64,000 bases of DNA from Arenibacter sp. F20364 (lineage in GTDB: Bacteria; Bacteroidota; Bacteroidia; Flavobacteriales; Flavobacteriaceae): assembly GCF_023015905.1 (NCBI RefSeq), contig NZ_JALKBD010000015.1:1-64000 (forward strand). The letters run 5' to 3'. The notes below the pieces were generated by a model. The model ran no database searches. It saw only the letters and a list, made by a program, of their open reading frames with translations, and was not told where the DNA came from. A program made the position numbers and the translations under genes. Numbering within the stretch: position 1 is the first letter of the stretch; every line of letters begins with the position of its first letter. Below, piece after piece: positions 35,752 to 46,507 of this stretch.

Positions 35752-37209
35752 ATGCATAATAAAATGGAGAAGATCATAGACGAATCCGTTCAAGGAACTG
35801 CCATAACTATTGCGGAAAAGGAAAATAGTTCCAGAAAGCTCTATATAGAAAGCTATGGCTGCGCCATGAATTTTTCAGACAGTGAAATTGTTGCCTCTAT
35901 ACTGTCCAATGAAGGCTTTAGCACCACCCAGGAATTGGAAGATGCCGACTTGGTCTTGGTGAACACCTGTTCTATTCGGGAAAAGGCCGAGCTTACCATT
36001 CGCAAGAGACTGGAAAAGTTTAATGCCGTAAAACGACACAGGCCACATATGAAGGTTGGTGTTCTTGGGTGCATGGCCGAAAGACTAAAAACAAAATTGC
36101 TGGAAGAGGAAAAAATTGTGGATATGGTAGTAGGTCCGGATGCCTACAAGGACCTGCCCAATCTTATCCAAGAAGTGGATGATGGCAGAAATGCAGTAAA
36201 CGTCATCCTATCCAAAGAAGAAACCTATGGGGATATTTCCCCCGTTCGCATCAATACCAACGGCGTTACCGCCTTTGTATCCATTACACGTGGATGTGAC
36301 AATATGTGTACATTTTGCGTGGTGCCCTTTACCAGGGGACGGGAACGCAGCAGGGATCCACAGTCCATACTGGAAGAAGTCAATGACCTTGCGGATAAGG
36401 GATTTAAGGAAATTACGCTGTTGGGACAAAATGTGGACAGCTACCTTTGGTATGGTGGTGGATTAAAAAAGGGATTCGAAAAAGCGTCCGAAATGCAAAA
36501 GGCAACGGCCGTAAATTTCTCCAACCTATTGGAGATGGTAGCATTGGCGCAACCAAAATTACGCATCCGCTTTTCGACTTCCAATCCGCAGGACATGACC
36601 TTGGATGTAGTTAGAATTGTAGCAAACTATCCAAATATCTGTAATTATATTCATTTGCCTGTTCAAAGCGGTAGCAATAGGATCCTAAAGGAAATGAACA
36701 GGTTGCATACTCGCGAGGAGTACCTTGAACTGGTGAGGAATATCAAGGAAATAATTCCAGATTGCACAGTTTCTCAGGACATGATCACTGGATTTCCTAG
36801 CGAAACAGAGGAAGATCATCAGGATACCCTTTCCTTAATGAAAGAGATTCAGTACGATTATGGTTATATGTACGCCTATTCGGAAAGACCGGGTACCGCT
36901 GCCGCCAGAAACATGGTAGATGATGTACCCCTAGAAGTAAAAAACAGAAGATTAACGGAAATCATAGCCCTGCAGAGGGAACATAGCCATAATAGGAGCA
37001 GACAACAGCTGGGAAAAACTGTTGAAGTTCTGATTGAAGGATCTTCAAAAAAATCGAACTTGGATTGGATGGGTAGAAATTCCCAGAGTTTTGTGGTAGT
37101 ATTCCCTAAGGAAAATTACAAGGTTGGGGATTTTGTAAATGTTGAAATTACGGACTGTACCTCGGGAACTTTAATAGGAAAACCTACTGGGCTATCCAAT
37201 AACAATTAG
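35752..37209 (+). CDS. miaB: tRNA-2-methylthio-N6-dimethylallyladenosine synthase
   Basis: 485 residues; the ATG at 35764 four codons on is an equally possible start. The N-terminal UPF0004 domain has the three iron-sulfur cysteines ([21 protein letters not shown]). The radical SAM motif CxxxCxxC is in [28 protein letters not shown] domain ends the protein ([20 protein letters not shown]...[12 protein letters not shown]). It adds the 2-methylthio group at A37 of tRNAs reading UNN codons. The sigma-54 activator gene follows three bases after the stop, so the two are probably co-transcribed. Confidence 0.96.
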   Translation: MHNKMEKIIDESVQGTAITIAEKENSSRKLYIESYGCAMNFSDSEIVASILSNEGFSTTQELEDADLVLVNTCSIREKAELTIRKRLEKFNAVKRHRPHMKVGVLGCMAERLKTKLLEEEKIVDMVVGPDAYKDLPNLIQEVDDGRNAVNVILSKEETYGDISPVRINTNGVTAFVSITRGCDNMCTFCVVPFTRGRERSRDPQSILEEVNDLADKGFKEITLLGQNVDSYLWYGGGLKKGFEKASEMQKATAVNFSNLLEMVALAQPKLRIRFSTSNPQDMTLDVVRIVANYPNICNYIHLPVQSGSNRILKEMNRLHTREEYLELVRNIKEIIPDCTVSQDMITGFPSETEEDHQDTLSLMKEIQYDYGYMYAYSERPGTAAARNMVDDVPLEVKNRRLTEIIALQREHSHNRSRQQLGKTVEVLIEGSSKKSNLDWMGRNSQSFVVVFPKENYKVGDFVNVEITDCTSGTLIGKPTGLSNNN

Positions 37210-37212
37210 AAA

Positions 37213-38553
<1,341 letters not shown>

Positions 38554-38587
38554 AAAATAAAGGGAGCAATCAAATACAAAAAAATTA

Positions 38588-39106
38588 ATGATCAGGAGTA
38601 AAAATATTATTTTAATGCTTGTTTTTATAGCCAGTATTTCTGGTTGTGGCATATACAACTTTACTGGGGGTGACGTAGGTACGGCAAAGACCTTTCAGGT
38701 TCCTTATTTTCAAAACTACGCTTCCCAAAACCCGGGATCCACTTTTGAACCGGGAATGGATAGGGATTTTACCTTGGCCCTGCAGGATTTAATTTTAAAC
38801 CAGACCAGCTTGGATCTTGTCAAATCCAATGGGGATTTATTGTACGAAGGAGAAATTGTGGAGTACCGAATTTCTCCCATGTCGGCCACCTCCCAACAAA
38901 CCGCGGCACAAAACAGGTTGAGCATTGCGGTAAATGTCAGGTTCTTTAACAATACCAAGGAAGATGTAGATTTTGAACAACGATTTTCCTTTTTTTACGA
39001 CTATCCGGCTAATTCACAATTGGCAAGCGTTAAGGATGAGGCCCATCAGGTAATTTTTGAACGTATTACCCAGGACATTTTTAATAAATCATTGGCAGAT
39101 TGGTAA
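38588..39106 (+). CDS. lptE: LPS-assembly lipoprotein LptE
   Basis: 172 residues. The signal ends in a lipobox ISGC (Cys20). The mature protein follows the Bacteroidota LptE pattern: [23 protein letters not shown], then [19 protein letters not shown], a [32 protein letters not shown] strand region and [23 protein letters not shown]. LptE plugs the LptD translocon and is needed for LPS delivery to the outer leaflet. It is followed three bases later by the TPR gene and then secG, probably in one operon. Confidence 0.9.
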
Positions 39107-39109
39107 TTT

Positions 39110-40036
39110 ATGAACGTACAGGACTTTACATATCTACTTCAGAACCCGGACAAGGTAGTCTCTCCAGTGCAGACCAATCAACTGGAAGATGTTCTGGCCG
39201 AGTATCCATATTTTCAAGCTGCGCGGGCCATGCATCTAAAAGGCCTTAAAAACCTAAACAGTTTTAAATATAACAATGCCCTAAAATTAACTGCCGCCTA
39301 TACAGCGGATAGGGATATACTTTTTGATTTTATCACTTCCAAAGATTTTCTGCAAAATACCATTGCAGACACCATTTTAGGAAAAACTACTTCCCTAAAG
39401 GACACACCCACCGTTTCGGAGGAGATTGTTTCGGAATTTAAAAAAGAAAGTGCTTTGATCGAAGAATCGGCCGATGAACCCTTGCCCAGAACGGCAAAGG
39501 ATGCGGACGACATCTTGGACCCTTCACTTTTTTCCTCCAAGGACCCTAAAATTGACAAATCTATTTCTGATAATAAAAAAAAAGCTGAAGAGACACTGGA
39601 AATTGGAAAACCATTGAATTTTACCAAAAAAGAAAAATATTCCTTTGGGGAATGGCTTCAATTAACCTCGGATAAACTACAAAAGCCAACGTCTGAACCC
39701 AATACCACAAAAAAAGAAATATCCAAGGAAGCAAAATCAACTCCAAAGGCAGATAAGCTAAAACTGAAAAAATTTGAGCTTATCGACAAATTCATTGAAA
39801 GCAACCCCAAAATAGTCCCTACAAAAAATACGGTTAAGGTACCTATAAAAGATTCTTTGACGTTCGATAAAAATGAATTGATGACAGTCACTTTGGCCAA
39901 GGTTTATTTGGAACAAAAGAAGTATAAAAAGGCCATTCAGGCCTACAAAATTTTAAGTTTGAAATATCCAGAAAAAAGTAGTTTCTTTGCAGACCGAATT
40001 AAAGCGGTAGAAAAGATACAACAAGAAAATAATTAA
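39110..40036 (+). CDS. Conserved TPR-like protein of unknown function
   Basis: 308 residues, no signal peptide. The N-terminal 90 residues are helical (VQDFTYLLQNPDKVVSPVQTNQLEDVLAEYPYFQAARAMHLKGL pattern). A Lys/Ser/Pro-rich low-complexity linker (about 110-240) follows, and a C-terminal TPR-like pair closes the protein (LAKVYLEQKKYKKAIQAYKILSLKYPEKSSFFADRIK). The gene is sandwiched between lptE (three bases) and secG (three bases), so it is almost certainly translated from the same message. An envelope or export role is inferred from position only. Confidence 0.82.
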   Translation: MNVQDFTYLLQNPDKVVSPVQTNQLEDVLAEYPYFQAARAMHLKGLKNLNSFKYNNALKLTAAYTADRDILFDFITSKDFLQNTIADTILGKTTSLKDTPTVSEEIVSEFKKESALIEESADEPLPRTAKDADDILDPSLFSSKDPKIDKSISDNKKKAEETLEIGKPLNFTKKEKYSFGEWLQLTSDKLQKPTSEPNTTKKEISKEAKSTPKADKLKLKKFELIDKFIESNPKIVPTKNTVKVPIKDSLTFDKNELMTVTLAKVYLEQKKYKKAIQAYKILSLKYPEKSSFFADRIKAVEKIQQENN

Positions 40037-40039
40037 ATA

Positions 40040-40408
40040 ATGAATACAACATTTACAATATTCTTGGTACTGATCATCTTAGTTTGCATCCTATTGATGC
40101 TTGTGATTATGGTACAAAACCCTAAAGGTGGCGGATTATCTTCATCCTTTGGAGGTGGCGGCAACCAAATTGTAGGGGGCGTAAAGAAAACAGGGGACTT
40201 TTTGGACAAGAGCACCTGGACATTGGCCACCATATTGGTCGTCTTGATTTTGCTTTCCAATGTAGCCTTAAAGGGAAGCTTCAGTGATTCCGATTCAAAA
40301 TTGCTTAACGGTGACCCTATTGAAACAACTGCACCTGATGCTTTGCCCGAAACTCCAATCTCTGCACCTGCCACTAACGGTACAAACACTACTGACAGTG
40401 TTCAATAA
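40040..40408 (+). CDS. secG: Preprotein translocase subunit SecG
   Basis: 122 residues. Two membrane helices (about residues 4-24 and 54-74) flank the conserved loop VQNPKGGGLSSSFGGGGNQIVGGVKKTGDFLDKSTW of SecG. The C-terminal 40 residues are an acidic/Pro/Thr-rich tail longer than in E. coli SecG, a common Bacteroidota trait. It is part of the SecYEG channel. Last gene of the lptE-TPR-secG unit, with a terminator at 40434-40468. Confidence 0.95.
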   Translation: MNTTFTIFLVLIILVCILLMLVIMVQNPKGGGLSSSFGGGGNQIVGGVKKTGDFLDKSTWTLATILVVLILLSNVALKGSFSDSDSKLLNGDPIETTAPDALPETPISAPATNGTNTTDSVQ

Positions 40409-40433
40409 TAAGAGAAAACAAATCTAAAATATT

Positions 40434-40468
40434 AAAAATGCCAGCTTAAGTGACAAGCTGGCATTTTT
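40434..40468 (+). terminator. Terminator after secG
   Basis: AAAAATGCCAGCTT (40434-40447) pairs with AAGCTGGCATTTTT (40455-40468) around a seven-base loop. It separates the secG unit from groES. Confidence 0.88.
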
Positions 40469-40497
40469 GCTTTAACAAAGTGTCAGTTTTAAGGCAA

Positions 40498-40512
40498 TGG
40501 CATAATTTCTGC
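40498..40512 (+). promoter_or_regulatory. Candidate sigma-54 (-24/-12) promoter of groES
   Basis: TGGCATAATTTCTGC has GG and GC separated by exactly ten bases, the sigma-54 spacing, and matches TGGCA at -24 and TGC at -12. Transcription would start near 40524, giving a 28-base leader. No TAnnTTTG box and no CIRCE element were found in the same gap. TGACA (40451-40455) and TGTCA (40481-40485) lie just upstream as a possible activator site. Confidence 0.5.
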
Positions 40513-40551
40513 CTACAATAATCAAACTTAAAAACATAAAATCTAAATAAT

Positions 40552-40830
40552 ATGGCTAAACTTAGCATTAAACCATTAGCAGATAGAGTTCTAATAGAAC
40601 CTATGGCTGCCGAAACAAAGACTGCATCTGGTCTTTACATCCCTGATACCGCAAAGGAAAAACCACAAAAAGGCAAGGTAGTTGCCGTTGGTCCTGGTAC
40701 CAAAGATGAAAAAGTGACCGTTAAAGTTGGAGATACGGTGCTATACGGTAAGTATGCCGGTACTGAGCTAAAGCTTGAAGGTACCGAATACCTTATGATG
40801 CGCGAGAGCGACATATTGGCAATTATATAA
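40552..40830 (+). CDS. groES: Co-chaperonin GroES
   Basis: 92 residues, full length. The typical order is present: [44 protein letters not shown], then [34 protein letters not shown]. The mobile loop (about residues 16-32) contains the GroEL-binding hydrophobic LYI. GroES caps the GroEL chamber. It precedes groEL by 102 bases that contain two short hairpins. Probably stress-inducible, possibly from a sigma-54-type promoter. Confidence 0.97.
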   Translation: MAKLSIKPLADRVLIEPMAAETKTASGLYIPDTAKEKPQKGKVVAVGPGTKDEKVTVKVGDTVLYGKYAGTELKLEGTEYLMMRESDILAII

Positions 40831-40839
40831 TATTGCCCT

Positions 40840-40916
40840 TTTTCCCGAAAGGTTGGGAAAATTCCAAACAACAAACTAAAAGTATAACTAATGTCATTCC
40901 GTTTTTTTTGGAATGA
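40840..40916 (+). promoter_or_regulatory. Two hairpins in the groES-groEL gap
   Basis: TTTTCCC/GGGAAAA (40840-40846 and 40855-40861) and TCATTCC/GGAATGA (40894-40900 and 40910-40916) are two seven-bp stems in the 102-base intergenic region. Neither is followed by a T run, so read-through to groEL is expected. They may set mRNA stability or the subunit ratio. Confidence 0.45.
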
Positions 40917-40929
40917 TAAATGAAATTAA

Positions 40930-42561
<1,632 letters not shown>

Positions 42562-42582
42562 GTTTTAAAATTTACGACTATA

Positions 42583-42618
42583 AAAAAACCGCATTTGGAA
42601 TTCCAAATGCGGTTTTTT
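42583..42618. terminator. Bidirectional terminator between groEL and the HMA gene
   Basis: A perfect 36-base palindrome centred at 42600/42601 (half-site AAAAAACCGCATTTGGAA). It has A and T runs at its ends and serves both the groEL unit and the convergent gene at 42644. Confidence 0.9.
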
Positions 42619-42643
42619 ATTGATTATCTCTGATCAAGTAATC

Positions 42644-43003
42644 CTACTCATGATGCTGGCCATCGTCGGAATTATCCTCACGATACTTACAACAAGGATG
42701 AACGCTCTGGTAAGCTTCCTCTGTAGCCTTCAGTTCCTTGGTATCGTGACCTACCCCAACAATTGCCGATTTTATAGCCATGGAGTTTGTTTTTCGCTCA
42801 TCAACAATCAACGATAATTGATGGGTAGGAATATCCCATAAGGCATATTTAACCCCTTTCACCCCTAAAGCTGCTTCCTCTATCCTCTCTTTGCACATGG
42901 CACATTTTCCATTGACCTCGAAACTCATTTTCTTATTTTTCTCCTGGCCATAGCCAGATACCGTCAATAAAGCAAACACGGCTCCTAAAATTAAATTTCT
43001 CAT
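42644..43003 (-). CDS. Exported heavy-metal-associated (HMA) domain protein
   Basis: 119 residues with a signal peptide (RNLILGAVFALLTVSGYGQ). The HMA fold is shown by MSFEVNGKCAMCKERIEEAALGVKGVKYALWD, in which CAMC is the metal-binding CxxC. Extra potential ligands follow: HPCCKYRED and a C-terminal DDGQHHE. It would bind copper or a similar ion in the periplasm. It lies 43 bases after the TonB-dependent receptor gene, on the same strand, and convergent with groEL. Confidence 0.9.
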   Translation of the reverse strand: MRNLILGAVFALLTVSGYGQEKNKKMSFEVNGKCAMCKERIEEAALGVKGVKYALWDIPTHQLSLIVDERKTNSMAIKSAIVGVGHDTKELKATEEAYQSVHPCCKYREDNSDDGQHHE

Positions 43004-43046
43004 TGTAATATATTTAATATGTTAAATCATTGATTTTATAATACAC

Positions 43047-45284
43047 TTATAATTTATACCTAAATCCCGTATAGAACATTCTTCCCATGATGGGCCCATA
43101 TACCATTGTAGTATCAAAATTGGCGCCAAATGGATCATCGGCAGCTATCACAGGGTTATCCTGGGTAAAATTAGTCAAATTTTCCGCTCCTACATAGATC
43201 TCAAAAATGTTACTGAACACCTTGGTCAACTGCGCGTTCATTAAACTGTAGGATGGCGAAAATTCCCCCAGCTGATATGGCGTCGGGCTAATGTCAGTGT
43301 TGGGCAAACGCTGTTTCCCCAAGGTATGCAAGGTATAATCCATCCGCCATTGGGACCCATTGGTCTTAGGAACGGTGTTGTACCCCAAATTGGCAAAAAA
43401 TCGATGTTGCGCCTGAAGCGGTTTTTGAAGGTTGCCACTTTGGTAATCCGTTGCCACATCATAAAATTTGTAAGCCGTCCTTAATTCAAGGTTTCTAAGA
43501 ATGTTATGGTTTAATTCCACCTGAAAGCTATTGGCGATGCTCTTTCCGTCCAAATTGTAGAAAGAAACCTCTGTAGGATTCTCCCAATCCACCACCACTT
43601 GATTCTTAAAATTGGTAACATAATAATCTATTGTTAAGTTACCGGACCTACCAAACAAATTAAAACCTTGTATAAAACTGGCACCGTAATTCCAGGCATC
43701 CTCAGGATCTAATCCAAAAATATTCCCGTCCGTTCCCAATATGTTTATTTGGCGTGATGATGCAAATAGCTGTTGGTTTTCGGCAAAGATGTTGGCGGCC
43801 CGTTTTCCACGCCCTAAAGACATCCGGAAGCTACCCCTTTCCCAAGGCATGTATCGTACATGCAATCTGGGCGTTATAAAAGTCCCCAAATTATTATGAT
43901 TGTCTAACCTTATGCCAGCGGTTAAACTCCATTCCTTTAAATTGTCATAGCTATATTCAAAAAATGCCCCTATGGATTTATCCACTCTGGAAAAATCCTC
44001 TGTATTCACCATTTCCCCATAGCTATCATAAGCAAAGGTCAAGCCCGTCTTAAATTTACTCTTGGTATCCCCAATTATGGAATTGAACAGTAGGTTGGAA
44101 TAGACACTTTCGTGATCTATGTTGTATTCATTAAATCCAAAATAGGAATCCTGCTTATGAATATTATAGGCCGTTTGAAAACCAAAACTTTGAAAAGGAA
44201 GCTCGGGAAAAACGTAGCCCAATTTCCATGAAGTATCAAACCTTCTGGTATTTATTTCGCTTCCCCATGAATTGGTAGTGAATTTATCGGTAGCGGGGTC
44301 AAAATTGGTTTGTCCTACCTGTTTTTCATCATTCAAAAACCGAAGATTAATAAAACTCACCCAACCCGTATTTGGGTTTTGGTACTGCCATCTGTTCAAT
44401 ACATTTATTTGATTGGCCAATGGCGCATCCAAAAACCCATCCCCATTGTCATCTTCCTTGGCATCCCTACGGTTAGCATGGACATAGAGCCCGGTACTCC
44501 ATTTGTTGGTCAAGTTCTTGTTTAAATGGGTATTTAATTCCAACCTACCGTTCATGTTGGCATATCCATTAACAAATAGTGCTTTATCCGTTAAGGGTTT
44601 AACCAACTCGGTATTAATTTGTCCAGAAATACTCTCGTAACCATTGACCACACTGCCAGCCCCCTTGGTTATCTGTATACTCTCTACCCAAGTTCCTGGC
44701 GTAAAGGTTAGTCCGTAGGCCTGTGAAGCACCCCTTACCATAGGGATATTCTCTTGGGTGATCAATAAATAAGGACTGGTAAGTCCCAACATCTGTATTT
44801 GTTTGGTCCCGGTCAAGGCATCGGAAAAATTAACATCAATGGCCGGATTGGTCTCAAAACTTTCTGAGAGGTTGCAACAGGCCGCCTTTAATAATTCGGC
44901 ACTATTTATGGTGACCACGTTTTGTGGACTGAAATACGATTTTTGTACGGCATCACGCTTTTTTTGGACCACCACTTCATTTAACTCATTGGCAGGTTTT
45001 AACCAGTGGTGTACCATTTTAGGGGAATCAATGAACAGCGTATCCGACTCAAATCCCACATAACTGATGACAAGTTGATCATACTCCTTTTTAAATGGAA
45101 TAACAAAGCTTCCATCCTCTTTGGTCATGGTCCCGGTTTGTGAATTTAACCAATATACATTGGCCCCGGCCAGCCCAATGTGCTCGTTACCAGGATTGGT
45201 TTCCATGACCATACCCTCAATATTGTTCTGGGAAATAGCCAACAATGGAATCCATAAAAACATACTTATAACAAAATTCTTCAC
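43047..45284 (-). CDS. TonB-dependent receptor with carboxypeptidase-like domain
   Basis: 745 residues. A GTG at 45284 is chosen because it gives a complete signal peptide (MKNFVISMFLWIPLLAISQ), while the ATG at 45263 would leave one without a positive charge. A carboxypeptidase-like regulatory domain (GLAGANVYWLNSQTGTMTKEDGSFVIPF) precedes the plug (LAGVxx-type IQMLGLTSPYLLITQENIPMVRG) and a 22-stranded barrel ending in GRMFYTGFRYKL. The plug has an unusual double cysteine (LLKAACCNLSESFETNP). It lies between an HYC_CC_PP-type gene and an HMA gene, which points to a metal or metal-chelate substrate; that is inference. Confidence 0.92.
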   Translation of the reverse strand: MKNFVISMFLWIPLLAISQNNIEGMVMETNPGNEHIGLAGANVYWLNSQTGTMTKEDGSFVIPFKKEYDQLVISYVGFESDTLFIDSPKMVHHWLKPANELNEVVVQKKRDAVQKSYFSPQNVVTINSAELLKAACCNLSESFETNPAIDVNFSDALTGTKQIQMLGLTSPYLLITQENIPMVRGASQAYGLTFTPGTWVESIQITKGAGSVVNGYESISGQINTELVKPLTDKALFVNGYANMNGRLELNTHLNKNLTNKWSTGLYVHANRRDAKEDDNGDGFLDAPLANQINVLNRWQYQNPNTGWVSFINLRFLNDEKQVGQTNFDPATDKFTTNSWGSEINTRRFDTSWKLGYVFPELPFQSFGFQTAYNIHKQDSYFGFNEYNIDHESVYSNLLFNSIIGDTKSKFKTGLTFAYDSYGEMVNTEDFSRVDKSIGAFFEYSYDNLKEWSLTAGIRLDNHNNLGTFITPRLHVRYMPWERGSFRMSLGRGKRAANIFAENQQLFASSRQINILGTDGNIFGLDPEDAWNYGASFIQGFNLFGRSGNLTIDYYVTNFKNQVVVDWENPTEVSFYNLDGKSIANSFQVELNHNILRNLELRTAYKFYDVATDYQSGNLQKPLQAQHRFFANLGYNTVPKTNGSQWRMDYTLHTLGKQRLPNTDISPTPYQLGEFSPSYSLMNAQLTKVFSNIFEIYVGAENLTNFTQDNPVIAADDPFGANFDTTMVYGPIMGRMFYTGFRYKL

Positions 45285-45383
45285 TTGATATATTATAATA
45301 TTAGCAGATAATAGAAATCATAAAAAACCATCAAATTCTCCAATTTCAAAACATGGAAAATCGAGGTTACTACCAATAAAAAA

Positions 45384-45800
45384 TCAAATGAGGAAGACCT
45401 GGTCCAAGATGTGGATATCCTTTACCAGTATGGGCGGTGGGTAATGTGCATGTGGAACAAGGGGCTGCGACACAGGCTGAAATAAATCCAAATAGTAACC
45501 TGCAAAGGCCACCAAGAAAAATTGCTGATCAAGGTCAAGATCATGATAAGACATCTTTAGATCATCTTGGCCCGGAACAAAAATAATTTCATCACTGCAA
45601 CAGCTATTGGAATCCTTATCCAACTTTATACGATCATTTAATGATCCCATATCCATGCCACAGGTGTCCGCCTCATGAAAGAGGGCGACATCCACCACCG
45701 TACCAAAGCAGTAGTGTTTCTCTATCGTCCAAGAAACAGTAGAGGCCAGCATAAAAACTGCCATAAGCAGGGCCAGTATTTTGTGGATCATTACTTTCAT
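45384..45800 (-). CDS. HYC_CC_PP-type small exported protein
   Basis: 138 residues from the ATG at 45800 (MKVMIHKILALLMAVFMLAS signal); a second ATG at 45791 is possible, and the longer frame is rejected. Three motifs define the family: KHYCFG near the mature N-terminus, SNSCCSDE in the middle, and HAHYPPPIL near the C-terminus. The Cys and His residues could bind metal. It is upstream of the TonB-dependent receptor and HMA protein on the same strand, so the three probably act together. A TATTTTTG box on the minus strand (45813-45806) sits only five bases before the ATG. Confidence 0.8.
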   Translation of the reverse strand: MKVMIHKILALLMAVFMLASTVSWTIEKHYCFGTVVDVALFHEADTCGMDMGSLNDRIKLDKDSNSCCSDEIIFVPGQDDLKMSYHDLDLDQQFFLVAFAGYYLDLFQPVSQPLVPHAHYPPPILVKDIHILDQVFLI

Positions 45801-45805
45801 CAAGA

Positions 45806-45813
45806 CAAAAATA
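45806..45813 (-). promoter_or_regulatory. Candidate -7 box of the metal-associated trio
   Basis: TATTTTTG on the minus strand, an exact TAnnTTTG. It ends five bases before the ATG at 45800, so use of this box would favour the inner ATG at 45791 or a near-leaderless message. Confidence 0.35.
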
Positions 45814-45939
45814 ATCAAAAGCCATAACTTTCCATTTTCCTTGTACAACATTAACTAAAATTTAGGGCCAAAATTGTACAGAACAATAACATATCGGAAG
45901 TTTAAAGTGCTTATGAACCAAACCATTTGGAAATAGCCT

Positions 45940-45947
45940 TATTTTTG
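45940..45947 (+). promoter_or_regulatory. Candidate -7 box of the fRMsr gene
   Basis: TATTTTTG matches TAnnTTTG and ends 14 bases before the ATG at 45962. Confidence 0.45.
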
Positions 45948-45961
45948 CAAAAAATTATCGT

Positions 45962-46414
45962 ATGCTTAGCACATTAAGACCACAGGTATCGGCAATCACA
46001 AACAGTACAAAAAAAAGTACCCCGGAAAAAATGCAGGCCATTTGCGAATTGCTGAAAGAAAAAGTCCCTTATTACGATTGGGTAGGCTTCTATTTCAGAA
46101 ATGGCGACAAAGAAGAGCTAAAATTGGGTCCTTATGCCGGTGCCCCTACAGATCACACCATAATTCCTTTTGGCAAAGGTATTTGTGGACAGGTAGCCGT
46201 ATCCAATCAAAACTTTGTAGTTCCGGATGTAAAGGCCCAGGACAACTATATAGCCTGCAGTATAACCGTTAAGGCGGAAATAGTAGTCCCCTTATTTTTA
46301 AATGGCGTAAATATTGGCCAAATAGACATAGATTCCAACACTCCGGACCCATTTTCCAAAGAGGATGAACACTTTTTGGAATACGTAAACCAAAAGGTAT
46401 CCAAAATTCTTTAA
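45962..46414 (+). CDS. msrC: Free methionine-(R)-sulfoxide reductase (GAF domain)
   Basis: 150 residues, a single GAF domain. The fRMsr signature is clear: YYDWVGFYF, GPYAGAPTDHTIIPFGKGICGQVAVSNQNFVVPDVKAQDNYIACSITVKAEIVVPLFLNGVNIGQIDIDS. Cys in GICGQ and in YIACS correspond to two of the three active-site cysteines of the E. coli enzyme; the third position is Phe here. It reduces free methionine-R-sulfoxide in the cytoplasm. It is monocistronic. MsrA and MsrB for peptide-bound methionine are encoded about 9 kb downstream. Confidence 0.9.
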   Translation: MLSTLRPQVSAITNSTKKSTPEKMQAICELLKEKVPYYDWVGFYFRNGDKEELKLGPYAGAPTDHTIIPFGKGICGQVAVSNQNFVVPDVKAQDNYIACSITVKAEIVVPLFLNGVNIGQIDIDSNTPDPFSKEDEHFLEYVNQKVSKIL

Positions 46415-46465
46415 AACTTTAGGGCGATTGTTAATAAACGTGCTGATTTTTAAGCACAAAAAAAT

Positions 46466-46473
46466 TACTTTTG
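46466..46473 (+). promoter_or_regulatory. Candidate -7 box of purH
   Basis: TACTTTTG matches TAnnTTTG, 34 bases before the ATG at 46508. The following bases GTGTC repeat the TACTTTTGTGTC context seen at the topA promoter. Confidence 0.5.
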
Positions 46474-46507
46474 TGTCCTTATAATCCATAACAACAATCA
46501 CAACAAA

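Noticed and set aside
40469-40551. CIRCE/HrcA operator before groES
   Set aside because: No TTAGCACTC-N9-GAGTGCTAA or close variant is present in the gap.
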